A DNA stretch of 64,000 nt from Plantago major. Its lineage: Eukaryota > Streptophyta > Magnoliopsida > Lamiales > Plantaginaceae. The first letter of the stretch is position 1. The number at the start of each line of letters is the position of its first letter. The DNA lies in contig CM048842.1 of the NCBI GenBank assembly GCA_026545765.1, forward strand, positions 23,462,667 to 23,526,666, read 5' to 3'. Positions 33,122 through 45,117 of this stretch are shown in pieces. The translations under genes were made by a program, and so were the position numbers. The notes beneath the pieces were generated by a model. The model did not search any database and had not been told where the DNA came from. It saw nothing but the letters and a program-made list of their open reading frames with translations.

Positions 33122-33979
33122 TGATAAGCTCAAATTATACTCTAAAAAGCAATTAGAGAATAAGCTGTAGTTGCAGACTAAAGCCCAACTCGTGATCGAT
33201 CTCTAGGGAATTAATTAAGCTACGTAGCAGTGAGAGTAAACAGATACTTGCCAATAACAGTTCAATTGATGGTTTGGTTATGCTTCTAATTAGTTTAACT
33301 AAAGCTAAGATTACGATTAACAATGAGAGAAAGATGAATACAGTAGCGAGATCCAATTATGCTAATTCGAACTAGGGATAACACTCATATTTGTCACACG
33401 GTTGTTGTACAGAAAATCAATCAATTCGATTCAACCAATTCTTCTTAGAAAATATTATACTGGAGAAATCGTGAGTCGTTAATTCACGATCCTTAAACAT
33501 GAATAATTTAGAGAATTTAATACGTACTTATCGAATTGAAGGTTTTTACGAAGATTTTATACGAGACTAACCTATATGAGTGATTTGAAAAACCCTAGAA
33601 CGAATATGCATAATCTTCACATACTATTGTATTCAAAGGTGTTTAGCTACTCATAATTGATGATTGCATGCAGAGATTAATGGTAAAAATCATATGAAAC
33701 ATAGATGAAAAACTCGCATGCAAAAACATACAATTCAATCAATAAGATAAAGAACGAATTGTAAAGAACAAAGCAATGGAGAAATCAATACCAGTAATCT
33801 TGATGAATAAAATTAATGAATAACCAAGCTCCAAAGATGTCTCAATGTCAATGTGTGTCTTGGAGCTTTTTTCAAAACTAGGTTAAAAGAAGTATGAAAG
33901 AAAAAGAATCAAAATTCTAATCTAATAAGGAAAACAAAACTAATTCTGCGACTCTCGCCGCGGCGGAAGGAATAGCTCG
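33122..33979 (-). mobile_element. Gypsy LTR fragment, minus strand
   Basis: It starts TGATAAGCTCAAATTA (plus strand) and matches 25152-26010 and 56842-57780 over about 860 bp, stopping at the palindrome region near 33979. The rest is missing. It marks the edge between the nested block and the gene island. Confidence 0.85.
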
Positions 33980-35059
33980 CCAATAAGTAGAACTTTTTGT
34001 TACTTTTATTGGCAAAAGGGACATTTCACGTGTGCCAAATATCAATTTGACAATACCACCCCCCTCCAATAATTTGGATTGGTGTGGTGTGATGATGCCA
34101 CATCACGCCACCTAATAAAGACAAAAAAATTCGGGGAGCACCAGACCACTCCATTTTTTCCCTTTTTTCCCTACCAAATAGCTAGATTCGTGATATTTTG
34201 TCTTGAAGACCGTGTTTCACCATACCACACCCCCTACCAAACGGATCGCTATGGTATCAGAGTAGACCCAAATTGGTGATGGGTGTCTGATGATAATTCT
34301 GACTTGCCCAAAGATGGCTATAATGATTCCACGTGTAGAGCCGACTAGACGCAGCCTACTCATAAGAGGCGTGTTAGAATATCCCACATCACTTGTGAGA
34401 AGATCGTACAAACATTATATAAGGTGGATAACATTCTCCCATTAGCAAGACCTTTTAAGGGGATGATGACCCAACTTAAATATGATATACTCTTTGGGAG
34501 GCCCAACGAGTGGATAATTTACATGGGTGGAGATGTTGACGGTGGGATTCGATCCCTTGAACCTTGAGGTTCATATACATGGAAGAATTACATCTCATCT
34601 ACACGCTCGAACTTGTAGCGAGTTATGGAATTTAACTACATATATTGATTCTTCAATACCCCCTTACTCGTGGCCGATTTCAACCTTTTTGGAGAGGACA
34701 TTCGGGTGAAAATTTAATATAGGGCGTAGATTTTCTCCATGGAAATTCGAACCCAAGTTGGGCATGAGCCAGAGGCTCTAATACCATGATATAATTTCAT
34801 CTCATATAAAGGCTCGAACTTATAAAAGGGTGCGGAACTTATCCACTTATATTAATTCATCTAACATGACGTTTCATACAATTAGTCGGTATATATTGTA
34901 GAATGTCGACTATAAGTAATGCTGAAATACAGCAGAAGCATCAGATTGATGGAATATAGTAATAGTATTTGAGATCTTTACAACTTCACTCTGGAAATAG
35001 TGTACTATTTGAGATGTTTTCTGCTTGCTAAACATATCACAAAACTCAAGTGAGATATT
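33980..35059. other. Intergenic DNA with Copia/TRIM-like LTR debris
   Basis: No gene seen. A TGGTATCAGAGTAGACCC string (34252-34269, plus) and TGGTATTAGAGCCTCTGG (34769-34786, minus) look like two primer-binding sites facing each other, and 'tgttagaatatcccacatc' (34372-34390) looks like a Copia LTR start. A diverged direct repeat ('catctcat...gctcgaactt') occurs at about 34591 and 34799. These suggest remains of short LTR elements. Boundaries uncertain. Confidence 0.35.
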
Positions 35060-38000
35060 TCAGCTTTTCATCATCGTCATCATCAAATCCATACCCGTCG
35101 AATGTCTTTCAGCAGCAGATATACATCTTATACTAACGGTGTTAAGATTTTCAATACTAGAACTTGACCTCATGCTGTATTCTGCAACGAGCTTGGAAAA
35201 CGAGGATGATTTGTCCTCCATTAACTTTTCAGGAGTATCATACTCCTTGAGAAGTCCTGCATCAGTAAAACACCGTATTTTAATATCAAAAGTCAAAATC
35301 GCCAAGCATCTAACGTTAAAGCAAATTCTTCCCATACCATTATCTAACAATGCAACCATATCACTGTCAAGTATGGATGTAATCCTGTGAGCAATTGTTA
35401 TCACTGTCGAGTCAGTAAAATGCTGTTTGAGCGCTTGTTGGATCATATTATCAGTGGCGGTGTCCACTGATGCTGTGGCCTCATCGAGAACCAGAACTTT
35501 GCTTTTCTTTAGCAGTACTCTCCCAAGACAAACCAACTGCCTTTGGCCAACACTCCAGTTCTCACCATTCTCAGACACTGTAAATGAAAGGTCAGAAACA
35601 TCAGATGAAGAATCTTCTCAGTTGAAAATGTCGGAAGCTTTTTACTGTTTTGATAAAAAATTAATTCAACAAATAAAAAGATAAGGAAGAAGCAGGATTT
35701 TTTTTGTTTCATGTTCTAGTACCATAATTTTAATTCATAAATATGCATATTTGTCTGGAAGGGTTTTTAATATGCTTCTAATTACGTCTCGAAACCAAAA
35801 AACAATTTAGGAGCAAATTCATCTGATGCAAGGAGTTAGTTCGAATGGCATACCAGCAAAGTCGAGCTTCTCGGCCTTTTTACGAACCTCATCACCAAGC
35901 TGACACTTGTCAAGCGCCTGACATGTTAAACAGAGAAACCAATAAACCATAATGATACACCGGTCAGACAGGAGATAGATGTAGAATTAATTATACTGGT
36001 TTCCAACAAACCTCCCATATCTGCTCGTCTGCGTATTCCTCGAGGGGATCCAGGTTAGTTCGAATAGTCCCCTCAAACATAGTCGGATCCTGTGGGATTA
36101 TGCTGAGCCTAAACCGTAAATCATGCAGCCCAATGGATAAAATATCAATACCATCAATCAGAATCCGTCCACCAGTTGGCTCAACAATGCGGAATAGGGT
36201 CTGAATCAGTGTTGATTTACCACTTCCTGTCCTCCCTACTATCCCTGTTCTCTTCCCTCCAAGGAAAGTGCATGTAAGGCCTTGTAGCACAAAAGGCATG
36301 TGCGGAGCATATCGTACCTGACCACATTCAGCTCACGTCTTATGACCAAAGAATCAAATTACTCAAATTAAAGAATACTCCCTAGCTCCGCCAACAAAAA
36401 CTTCCCATTACTTATCACTCGTGCTTTGGCACTCACTCGGATACTTTACATATTATTTTTCCATTTCCCCATAATAACATCAGTCTTCTTAATCCAAGCA
36501 CCAAAGGGAAAGGAGAAAGTTTTGGAGGGACGGAGGGAGTATAAATCAAATATGCTATTCCATGGATCAAATGAAGAATACCTGAAGATCTTGAATATCA
36601 ACCCCACCTTGAAATGGCCAGGAACTCAGTGGCCTGTTAGACTCGAGAACAAGAGGGGGTTCACTTGGAATAGAAGTGTATTGGAGTATCCTTTCAACTG
36701 ATATAATTCTCTGTTCCATGGTGCAAAGGTTCCGAACAACCCATGCTTGTAACATGTTCAGATTTAGCCCATAAGTCACTGCTAAGCCAGCAACACCTTC
36801 ATTAAGAAAATGACAGAAAATATGTCAAGTTTCCACAAATACATCATGGAGAAAACAAGGGAATAGGGCAGAAAAACAGCTTCATCATGATATTCCTATG
36901 CGGCATGAAACTCAAAAATGAAATCCACAGTTTATCAGCTGAAATACTACTAGACCAATGTTTTTGCCCTCAACAAATGCATCATGGAAAGATACTAATA
37001 AATCAGTATGTGAGTTAGAACTTACTTGGATCGATAGTTCCTTCTGGAATACAAATCAGGAAAACTAATGAGAAAGCAAAAGTGATTAAGGACAGCATAT
37101 TCAACCGAATGCATAGCCATTCCATTGCGCCAGCAGTGTGGAATTTTGGCCGAGAATATCCATCTATTAGTCTCATGCTTGTTTCACGGAATCTAGGCTG
37201 CTGATCAAAACTTCTAATCGTGCTTGCTCCTGAAAGTGTTTCTGAGAAATGCTGTATTACTGGAGCTTTGCACACCCCACATAATCTTGCTAACTCTCGC
37301 GCAGAACCTATGTAGTATCTCTGCAAAGAACGGTATAAAGAACAGTGTTTTAATATTTTTTCTCAATGCACGACATGACAAACAAACTGGCATTTCTCAT
37401 GATATCTTGTGCAAATCTGAAATAAGCACAATTTGAACAATATGAAACAAAGCATTTAAATTAATTGCATACACTACATGAGAAAAACACATGGGTTGCT
37501 CATGATAGGCCGTGCACATCAGAAACAAGTGTAATGCTACACATAAAATTTTAGGCCAAGAAAAAGTATACTACTTCATATAATAGAGATTACCTGCAAA
37601 TATATGCACATTCCAACAACAGGGATAAAGACAATGAAGACCTGCCACGCAACTTGTGACATGACGGCAATAATTCCTAGAAGTTGTATAATGGAAAAGG
37701 CAAAAGAACCAACTATAGATGCCATGTTCAAATCTACTGCGCTTTGATCTGTTGATGCCTGTAAAAGAAGAGAAAAATTAATGTAAATAAAAAAAATTGA
37801 CCAAACAGCAAAATCTTGTACATAACCAATGAACAGCATATTGTCACACACTCTGTTTAGGATTCGGCCACTTGGTGTGGAGTCAAAGAAAGACATGGGA
37901 GCACGAAATAGACTGAGATGCATTTTGTTAAACAGAATACTGGCTGTCTTGTATCCGGCTGTGGCAACAAGTAATGCTCTGCCAGAAATGCATAAAGCGC

Positions 38001-41000
38001 TTCCAATTGCCAAAGAAATATAAACGCCGATAAGAGTAGAGCTTCTAACAGGAGGTGGCATGTCCTTCGACACAGGAGTTGCCCAAGCCATCCAGTAATT
38101 GCTTCCAATCTGAAGTACCTGGAACAAGACCTGTGCCATCAGCGTAAAGGGCACAAGTAGTCCTCCATATGCCACTGTGATATACTTCCAGTACACTGAT
38201 AATCCAATACTCCCTTTCTCTCTTTCTTCTTCTTCGACAAGTTGTCCCTTCGTTACCCCGGCATTATCTACTTTGTCATTTACATCACTCTGTGATTCCT
38301 GTTTCTTCAAAAAAACCGTAGTCCTTGCAGAAGTATTTTGCCCACCACTAGGTGAAGGACCTGCCTCGAATGAATCTATTGCTGATAAAGCTTCTTCATG
38401 GGCACCAACAAGTTCCATAAAGTCACTTCCAGATTTCAGAATATCATTGTACTTGCCAGCTTGTTTGATCTTCCCATCTTTCATAACCTGAAGATAAGAT
38501 AAAAGCTCGTCAGCAAGGGAGTAGGAGTACGCATAAATAAAATATAGATATGTTTATATATATATAGCTTACCAATATCATATCCGCACTTGGGAGAAAT
38601 TCAACTTGATGTGTAACAAAAATAACAGTTTTTGATTGTAGAAGTCCCATAATACATTCCTGCCATAAAAAGATACGAACGTCAAACCAAGATTAGGAAA
38701 CCATATACAAGATATCGTAAAACAAGAATAAAAACATAAACGCAATGCCAAGTTATAATACTTACATTGAAGATATGAGTTCCAGTATGAGCATCAACAG
38801 CACTGAATGGATCATCAAACAAATAAATATCAGCATCTTGGTACATAGCACGTGCAATCTGTATCCTCTGTTTCTGTCCACCACTCAAGTTAATACCCCT
38901 CTCCCCAATAACAGTTTGATCACCAAAAGAGAGAATCTCAAGGTCTTTTTTCAGTGAACATGCTTCCAGGACCATATCATACCATTGCCTGTCCATATCC
39001 TTACCGAACAATATGTTATCCTCAATCTTTCCGCTCTGTATCCAAGGTGACTGAGAGACATAAGCCTTCATCCCACTTACCTTAACAACCCCAGATACTT
39101 TAGGCATTTCCCCTAATATGCTGGAAAGTAAGCTAGACTTTCCCGAACCAACTGTACCACAAATGGCAACCCTCATGCCAGGAGACACTCTAAAGTTGAT
39201 ATCTCTTAGTGTCGGGCTAGGAGCAGATGCATCCCAACTGAACGTCCCATCTATTATATCAACAGCTATATCACAATTACTAACTGGAAGTTTCTCTATG
39301 ACATCTGGCTGCAGGTCATCAAGAGAAAGAAACGATGCAATTCTATCGAGTGAAACTTTAGTCTGAATGATCATGGATATCATGTCAGGAAGATTATATA
39401 TAGGTCCTTGTAGAATTCGAAATGTTGCAAGAGCAGATAGTATCTTGCCCGATTCGAGTGGGATACCAATTAGCATACAAGTACCGAAAGTTACTACAGA
39501 CACAAAAGTAGGAGCACCCCAGAAGACAAATGTAGTGAGAGCTGATGTGTAAAGATACTTCCGTAACCAATTTGTCTCCACTTTTCTAAGATCCATGATC
39601 TTGGAAAGAAACTTGAGCTCCCACGCCTGAAGTTTGAGAATTCTCATGTTCCTCAAGACTTCAGATGTTGCCTTCATTCTTTTATCTTTAGATTTCATGA
39701 GGTTGTCCTGAAATTCCTCCTGCAAATTACTCAAGGGATAATTTGCTAACATGACTAGGATAATAGAGACTAATGCAGCTATAGCTGCAAGCCCAAGATT
39801 TCTGTATAAGATTACTAAGGCCAGAGCAACTTGTATAACTACCATCCATGGATCATGCAAGTACCAACCAAAGTCTCCTATCCTCTCAGCATCTACAGAC
39901 ATGATATTTATTATTTCCCCCGAGGTGTACCCATGCTTCGACTGGCCTGAGAGAGTCAATCCCTTGTTATATACCTTAGCAACCAACGCCGCTCTGGCCC
40001 GATAACCAGCTTGCTGTGCCTTAAAGAACCAATGTCTCTGTGCCAAGCACTCAAATACCTTTGCAATGAAAAACGCAGAAACTAATACATATCCCTCGTT
40101 TTGGTAGTGCCTTTGTCCATCCAAGTACTGAACAAAGTTGTCGATGAGGTATGGACCTACATAAGACGCCAATGTGTAGACAAGCACGTAGACACCAGAC
40201 AGAACAATTTCCCACCAGACGGTAAAAAGCAATCCCTTGGCGAGCATGGCAGTGGTGACTTGCTTACTTTGTCCACCAGCATAAGACTCCAATTTACCAT
40301 TCAAAATTGGAAACGCCCCTCGAACAGTATCGGAAGTGTCGAGCTGGGGAACATCGTCAAGGTCCAAAACTTTCTTGTTCCCCAGAGAAACCAAAGGGAA
40401 TATCCAAGAGAAAGTAAGGAGACTATAGAAGCCGGCTTTTGCATAAGGGGTAACCGTCTCATCCCCTCTAGTAGGAACATTCAAAAGGGGTTCTTGGAGA
40501 GTCTTATCATCTCCATCCATAGACCCGAGGTTCTTACTCGAAGAGCCAACGTAACATAAGATTAAACCGACTAGAGACGAAGCAATATCAGAGGTCCAGA
40601 ACAGAGTGGACAAACTCCGGTGACTCTTGTTGCAATAAATAAAGTCTATGACTAAACAATAACAAGAGAGGGAGAAGAAAAGCCCTAACCACAGCCTGAA
40701 AACTAGAGGAAATTTGGTTGTATTTCCCATCGAATTCAACAAATGGGTACGCAAAACAAGCAATAAAGCTAGCCAAGCTACAGTTTTGAGCACCAAATCG
40801 GTAAATGTGAGTATCTTCTCATCAGACCAACAAGTTGAATACCAGTAAAAATGGTTCAAGAGGCATAAAACAAGATTGAGGAATGAGAAGCCCAAACAAG
40901 AAAAGAGCGTAGGTTTGTAATGAGGAGGAAGATTGGTAATTTTGTGGGCTTGATGTTGATGAACAACATTATGATTGCGATTATTAGCAACATTGACGAA

Positions 41001-41198
41001 TCTGTGGTAAACCCAGTAAAGAAATACAACAAGCAACAAAAGCAAGTGCAAAGAAGAGGTGAAGAAACGTAGGAAAACTGGGTTTAGGAAAAAATCGCCA
41101 AGACCGGATTTTTGGAAAAAAAACTGGCGGGATTGAGAATACAAAACGGACATACCCGTTGATAAGGATGATGCAGCAGCAGTAGCAAGAAATCCCAT
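35060..41198 (-). CDS. ABCC-family (MRP) ABC transporter, ABCC3-like
   Basis: Full-size ABC transporter, probably in the vacuolar membrane, exporting glutathione conjugates or similar anions by ATP hydrolysis; in Arabidopsis, ABCC3 (MRP3) carries glutathione conjugates and chlorophyll catabolites. Ten exons with canonical GT-AG borders: 41198-38766, 38659-38573, 38487-37852, 37758-37594, 37320-37026, 36796-36582, 36317-36012, 35917-35854, 35577-35338, 35256-35060. They sum to 4638 nt, staying in phase (1545 aa; Arabidopsis ABCC3 about 1514). Order: hydrophobic TMD0 (about 40-220), TMD1, NBD1 (Walker [10 protein letters not shown] near 681, signature LSGGQ near 771, Walker B LFDD near 793), TMD2, NBD2 (Walker [10 protein letters not shown] near 1305, degenerate signature SVGQR near 1409, Walker B VLDEA near 1430). 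The start gives the full TMD0. Looks intact; the exact substrate is inferred. Confidence 0.93.
35257..35337 (-). other. 81-nt in-frame intron of the ABCC gene
   Basis: The donor AATG|GTATGGG and acceptor GATGCAG|GACTTC bracket 81 nt, a multiple of three with no stop in frame. Retention would add 27 residues after the '[10 protein letters not shown]' strand of NBD2. The family's conserved 'LLSNGIIEEYDTP' pattern supports removal. Confidence 0.75.
36378..36539. mobile_element. Stowaway-like MITE in an ABCC intron
   Basis: CTCCCTAGCTCCGCC at the left and GGACGGAGGGAG at the right form imperfect terminal inverted repeats, bounded by TA on both sides (36376-36377, 36540-36541). The 162-bp length and CTCCCTCCGT termini fit Stowaway (Tc1/mariner) MITEs. 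It lies in the intron between exons 6 and 7. Confidence 0.7.
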
Positions 41199-41334
41199 TG
41201 TTGTTGTTTCTATTTTTGTCCAGCTTTCGTCGTTTTCGTTCGTTTGGGTTTATAGTAGCTGCTGATGATACGGCAATGTTACAGGTTTATAATGAACACA
41301 AGAGGATGATCACTAAATCATTCTCAACTTTTCG

Positions 41335-41345
41335 CATATATATAG
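41335..41345 (-). promoter_or_regulatory. Probable TATA box of the ABCC gene
   Basis: CTATATATATG on the minus strand, about 140 bp upstream of the start codon, would give a 5' leader of roughly 100 nt. No other good TATA box lies closer. Confidence 0.45.
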
Positions 41346-42568
41346 ATGAATGAAGACTCCCTCCTTCCGAAAAATGATTGCAATTTCGGTTTATAATACT
41401 CTCACATGAAACCGGTGTGAACCGGTGAACCGGCGGCTTGCACGGTTTTTGAAAAAAAAAATTAAAAAAAAGATTTGAAGGATCATTTTGCAAAATTCCT
41501 GAAAGAGGGCTAAAAGAAGTAACTGTCCGGGCCGGGTTTTAAAACATAGCTCGCACCCTCCCGGTTTCGCCACAAATTTTAAGATAAAAGTAAATAATGT
41601 AGAAAAAACTTGTGATAAAGTAGGAAAAATAGTGAATCGAGTAGCGAACTTATTTTTCATTTAAAGGGTAAGAATTTGAAATTAAAACGTCTCAAAATGA
41701 AATGTGAGAGGTTGAAATCGGAACGGATGAAGTATGTTACTAATTACTCTCTGCAGTCCCGTTATAATTTCCATTCAGTTTTATGATGGACAAAATAAAC
41801 TACATGCTTATATTAATATTGAATAAAATAATGATATTGGATTCCTCAGATATATTATTAATAAAACCATACATGTTATTAATCAAAACGTGTATATTGT
41901 TAACGAAATAATTGTATTGTAATATGAAAAAATACCAATGTTATATCGATGTTTTTATTAATAATATTGATGATTTTTTTTGACAATATAATTTCGTCCC
42001 TATATAGAGACCGTCTCTTAGAAGAATTACTCATTATCAAATTAATGATTAATCAAAAAGATGTGAGAAGTTTTATTTGAGAGGTTAAGAGTGACATAAT
42101 GGGTTGTTATTCCAGTGGACTGAACAATCACAAACTATGTGGTGTTTACATACATGGTTCAATAGTTTTGACTTTTGAGTACCGGGTGTATTGAGGTAAG
42201 ACATGCATAGAATTAAATCAAATAATTGTAATTTAATGTTTGGAAGATCTATCTACTTGGTTGACGTTTAGTAACATGATTTCAATCTTAATAAGTAGAC
42301 ATATAAATCTTTAAAAATATAATATAAATCCATATTAAAACATGTTTAGTGGATTTTAAAATGCATACAAATCCATAATGAGGAATACATGTTCTAAATT
42401 CCAGATTCGTAATACTAGTTAATAGTTATATATGGGCCCGGCATATAAGAACGTATTGGCCCGAAATTCAGTAGATTGTACTAAACGCAAACTAAATCTT
42501 ATTGTGTATCATATAGTATGCATTAATCCAACTTAATATATCCTACTAAACGCCTTCTAGTACTAATA
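41346..42568. other. AT-rich intergenic DNA upstream of the ABCC gene
   Basis: No coding frame of note. An 'accggt'-rich patch lies at 41410-41440. A possible decayed MITE edge (actctctgcagtcccg) is at about 41744. Otherwise nothing recognised. Confidence 0.4.
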
Positions 42569-42829
42569 CTCCCTCCGTCCAGTAGAACTTCATACATTTA
42601 TTATTTTTAGTTGTCCAAAAAACTTCATGTATTTCTAAAAGAGGAAGGTACCTCACACACAATAAATAATAAATTTTATTCTCACCCTTACACCTTATTA
42701 CCGTATTTTTTCAAAATTTCCACTAAAGTAAACATTTTCACCCCTTTTTCATGTTTTATAATTTACTTTAATTTTTCATGTAAAACTATGTGTAATCCTT
42801 AATGTGTAAAATTCTGCAAACATAGAAAG
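42569..42829. mobile_element. Stowaway-like MITE, degenerate right end
   Basis: CTCCCTCCGTCC follows TA at 42567-42568. The right end (catagaaag before TA at 42830) is a poor match to the inverted repeat. The length, AT-rich interior and strong left terminus support a decayed MITE. Confidence 0.45.
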
Positions 42830-42831
42830 TA

Positions 42832-43080
42832 CTAAGCAAATGTTTAGACTCACTTGTTAGGCTTTGTTCTCTTCATCTTAACTGAATTGAATTGTAGTAT
42901 AAAATACAACTAAGCAAAACTGAACTAAACTGAATGAATTTAAAGTCAACTGAACTGAAATTAATGAGTTTTTAGATTAATAAACATAGCATTAGTCCCA
43001 TTTAAACAGTTATTCATCTAGTAATGATTCTTCATAAAAACAAGGTGGAAGTTTGAAAGTCTACAAGTACACAAATACTA
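42832..43080. other. AT-rich spacer between two MITE-like elements
   Basis: Contains short 'aactgaa' repeats at 42905-42960. Nothing else recognised. Confidence 0.3.
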
Positions 43081-43381
43081 CTCCCTCGTTTTAGATTTTT
43101 CACACAAATTAAGATAATTCTTTCTTCATTAATAGTTTTAATAAAAGATTAAAAATAAAAATGTTCGTGTCTTGGATAAATAAATTCACTAATAAAATAT
43201 GAGAGATATATTGATTTTTTGTAGAGTTCAACACAAAATAAATGAACAACAATAAAATAAATTGGTTAGATGCATAGAAAATGATGAAAACACAAAATCA
43301 CATGGTAGAATCTACTAAAACATCTTATATTAAGAAAATAGTCAACAAGCCAAAACATCTTATAAAAAGAATAGGATGGAG
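43081..43381. mobile_element. Stowaway-like MITE
   Basis: CTCCCTCGTTTTAG follows TA (43079-43080). The right end AATAGGATGGAG matches the usual complement of such termini. About 300 bp, AT-rich, no ORF. Confidence 0.45.
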
Positions 43382-43500
43382 CATATTCTTAATTATTTGG
43401 AGATTGTTTGACTCATGATTAAATCCAAAAAAATATTGTTAAAAACACCTAAATTTTTAATTAACTCGTAATTGTAATGCTATGCCAAATAGTCCCTTTT

Positions 43501-43689
43501 GTTCTGTTTTACACATAAATTTTTTTGGTGATTACAATAATTTGGCAAAATTAAATTTTTATTTTACCTATTACATGTACTCGATAATTCAAACTTTTGT
43601 TCTGTTTTTCACATTAATTTTTTTGGTGATTACAATAATTTGGTAAAATTAAATTTTTATTTTACCTATTACATGTACTCGATAATCTT
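43501..43689. repeat. Tandem duplication, 98-bp unit, two copies
   Basis: Copy 1 at 43501-43598 and copy 2 at 43599-43689 share 'gttctgttttwcacat' through 'ttacatgtactcgataat' with only a few differences. Confidence 0.9.
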
Positions 43690-43787
43690 AAATTTCTCTT
43701 TTGTCTCACGGGTGGATATTCACGGGTCACGGATGTAAATGTGGTTTGAAATGTAACACTCCCTTCCTCTGTCATAATACAAGTAAA

Positions 43788-44613
43788 ACCTCTATAAAAT
43801 AATAGTGTTGGGACCGGGATATTTTATTAATTTAGTGAGATATTATATAATCGATAAATTAATAATTTATTAATTTAAAGAGGTTTTAATTATATGCATA
43901 ATTGACCAATAAAATTTTCAAGTCTAATATACTAGTTACGATGTATTTCAGTTAGAGATAAAAAATAAATTTAAAAAAACAAGTTTCAATTAACATTCTA
44001 TGACTTCATATTCACATATTAGTTCAATTTGGAAGTTTGAATGACATATGTTCAATGTACTTAAATACAAGTAAATGGACGTGAATCACTTGCTAAATTT
44101 TCCTATTGAAAACAATGAATGTTTTGAATTTCATAGCATAGAAGAAATGGTGGCGGATACCATTCAAAATCCGGTAGATAATGAAGCTAAGGATGATTCA
44201 ATGGCTTTGGAATTAGTCACTCAAAAATAAGCATTGGAAGCGACAAAAACTTTTTGTTGCAGTACGAAAATACGACGCCACAACTCTCGAGGGCAATGAG
44301 GAGATTAGAGATTAACTCAATATATATTTGAAGTTGAACAAAAAATAAGTTACTATAAATTCAATTTTTACTTAATAGTCTTAGAAATTTTTAAGTGGAT
44401 AACACAGATATATATCATGTTTTTAGTAATTATTAATTTATAATTTTGCTGGGACTAATATATACACACTGGGATTTCAAAAAAATTATTATCTTATTAT
44501 TTTATTGATAGGGGTCCAAATTTGTACTGATCCCAAATCGTGACCGGAAAAATTATTAGTTTTATCGAGGTTATTAATTTATCGAGTATTAATTTACGAA
44601 GATTTTAGTGTAA
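43788..44613 (+). mobile_element. DNA transposon remnant, pogo/Tc1-mariner-like
   Basis: The AT-rich ends resemble each other in inverse orientation (aaaacctctataaaataat at left; ttatcgaggttattaa...gaagatttt at right), with subterminal 'ataaattaataa' repeats. Between them, 44075-44230 and just after encode a tail ('MALELVTQK', then 'ALEAT' and, in a shifted frame, 'LLQYENTTPQL') resembling the C-terminus of plant pogo-like DDE transposases. Most of the transposase is missing and the tail is frameshifted near 44255. Family assignment is tentative. Confidence 0.4.
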
Positions 44614-44893
44614 AAACTTGCTTCACTACATTAAATTTTTAACTACCAAACTATGTCATGATCAATCCGATAAATCATACTATTACATGTTAAATATTCC
44701 CAGAAAACTCTATGCCAAATATCGGATATATTTGTATCCATAGGATGAAACAAAACAAAACAAGGGTCCAAGAATTAATTTAATTGCAAAGTGTTTGAAT
44801 GATGATTTCTTGGGCGTCAGGAAACGTGGTGGCCAAATGTGGAAGAAAATGTATGTTTTGGTATTGGGCGGGAAGACCGGAAGACTAGTAATA
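44614..44893. other. Spacer between DNA transposons
   Basis: No gene seen; a short minus-strand frame at 44710-44913 has no recognised motif. Confidence 0.3.
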
Positions 44894-45117
44894 CTTCCCT
44901 CCATCTTTTTCATTTTAACTTTTTCGATAAACCGTCTTCAACTTTAAATATATGAATTAATTTTAAATTATAAATGTAAAATTTTAATTATATTATATCA
45001 TGAAAGTTTTGTCTCTAAGGTATTAATTGATTATTTTGTATTTATAGTTCAAAATTAATTTATAGTTAAAGTTGAATATAGGTGACCAAAATGAAAAATA
45101 TGGATAAAGGAAGGAAG
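44894..45117. mobile_element. MITE with long inverted repeats
   Basis: Left CTTCCCTCCATCTTTTTCAT and right ATGAAAAATATGGATAAAGG then AAGGAAG are inverted complements over about 30 bp, and the homology continues inward (acttta...taaagt). The left side abuts TA. 224 bp, Stowaway-like. Confidence 0.6.

Noticed and set aside
38682-38765. Continuation of the ABC transporter exon 1 frame past 38766
   Set aside because: The family sequence breaks off at HIFN, where a GT donor stands. The next exon (38659-38573) restores the conserved '[13 protein letters not shown]' segment, so this stretch is intron.
39118-40559. Plus-strand open frames over the ABC transporter
   Set aside because: They are antisense shadows of a strongly conserved minus-strand coding exon.
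35060-41198. ABC transporter as a pseudogene because its frames look fragmented
   Set aside because: The gaps coincide with canonical introns and all ten exons join in phase with the conserved motifs present.
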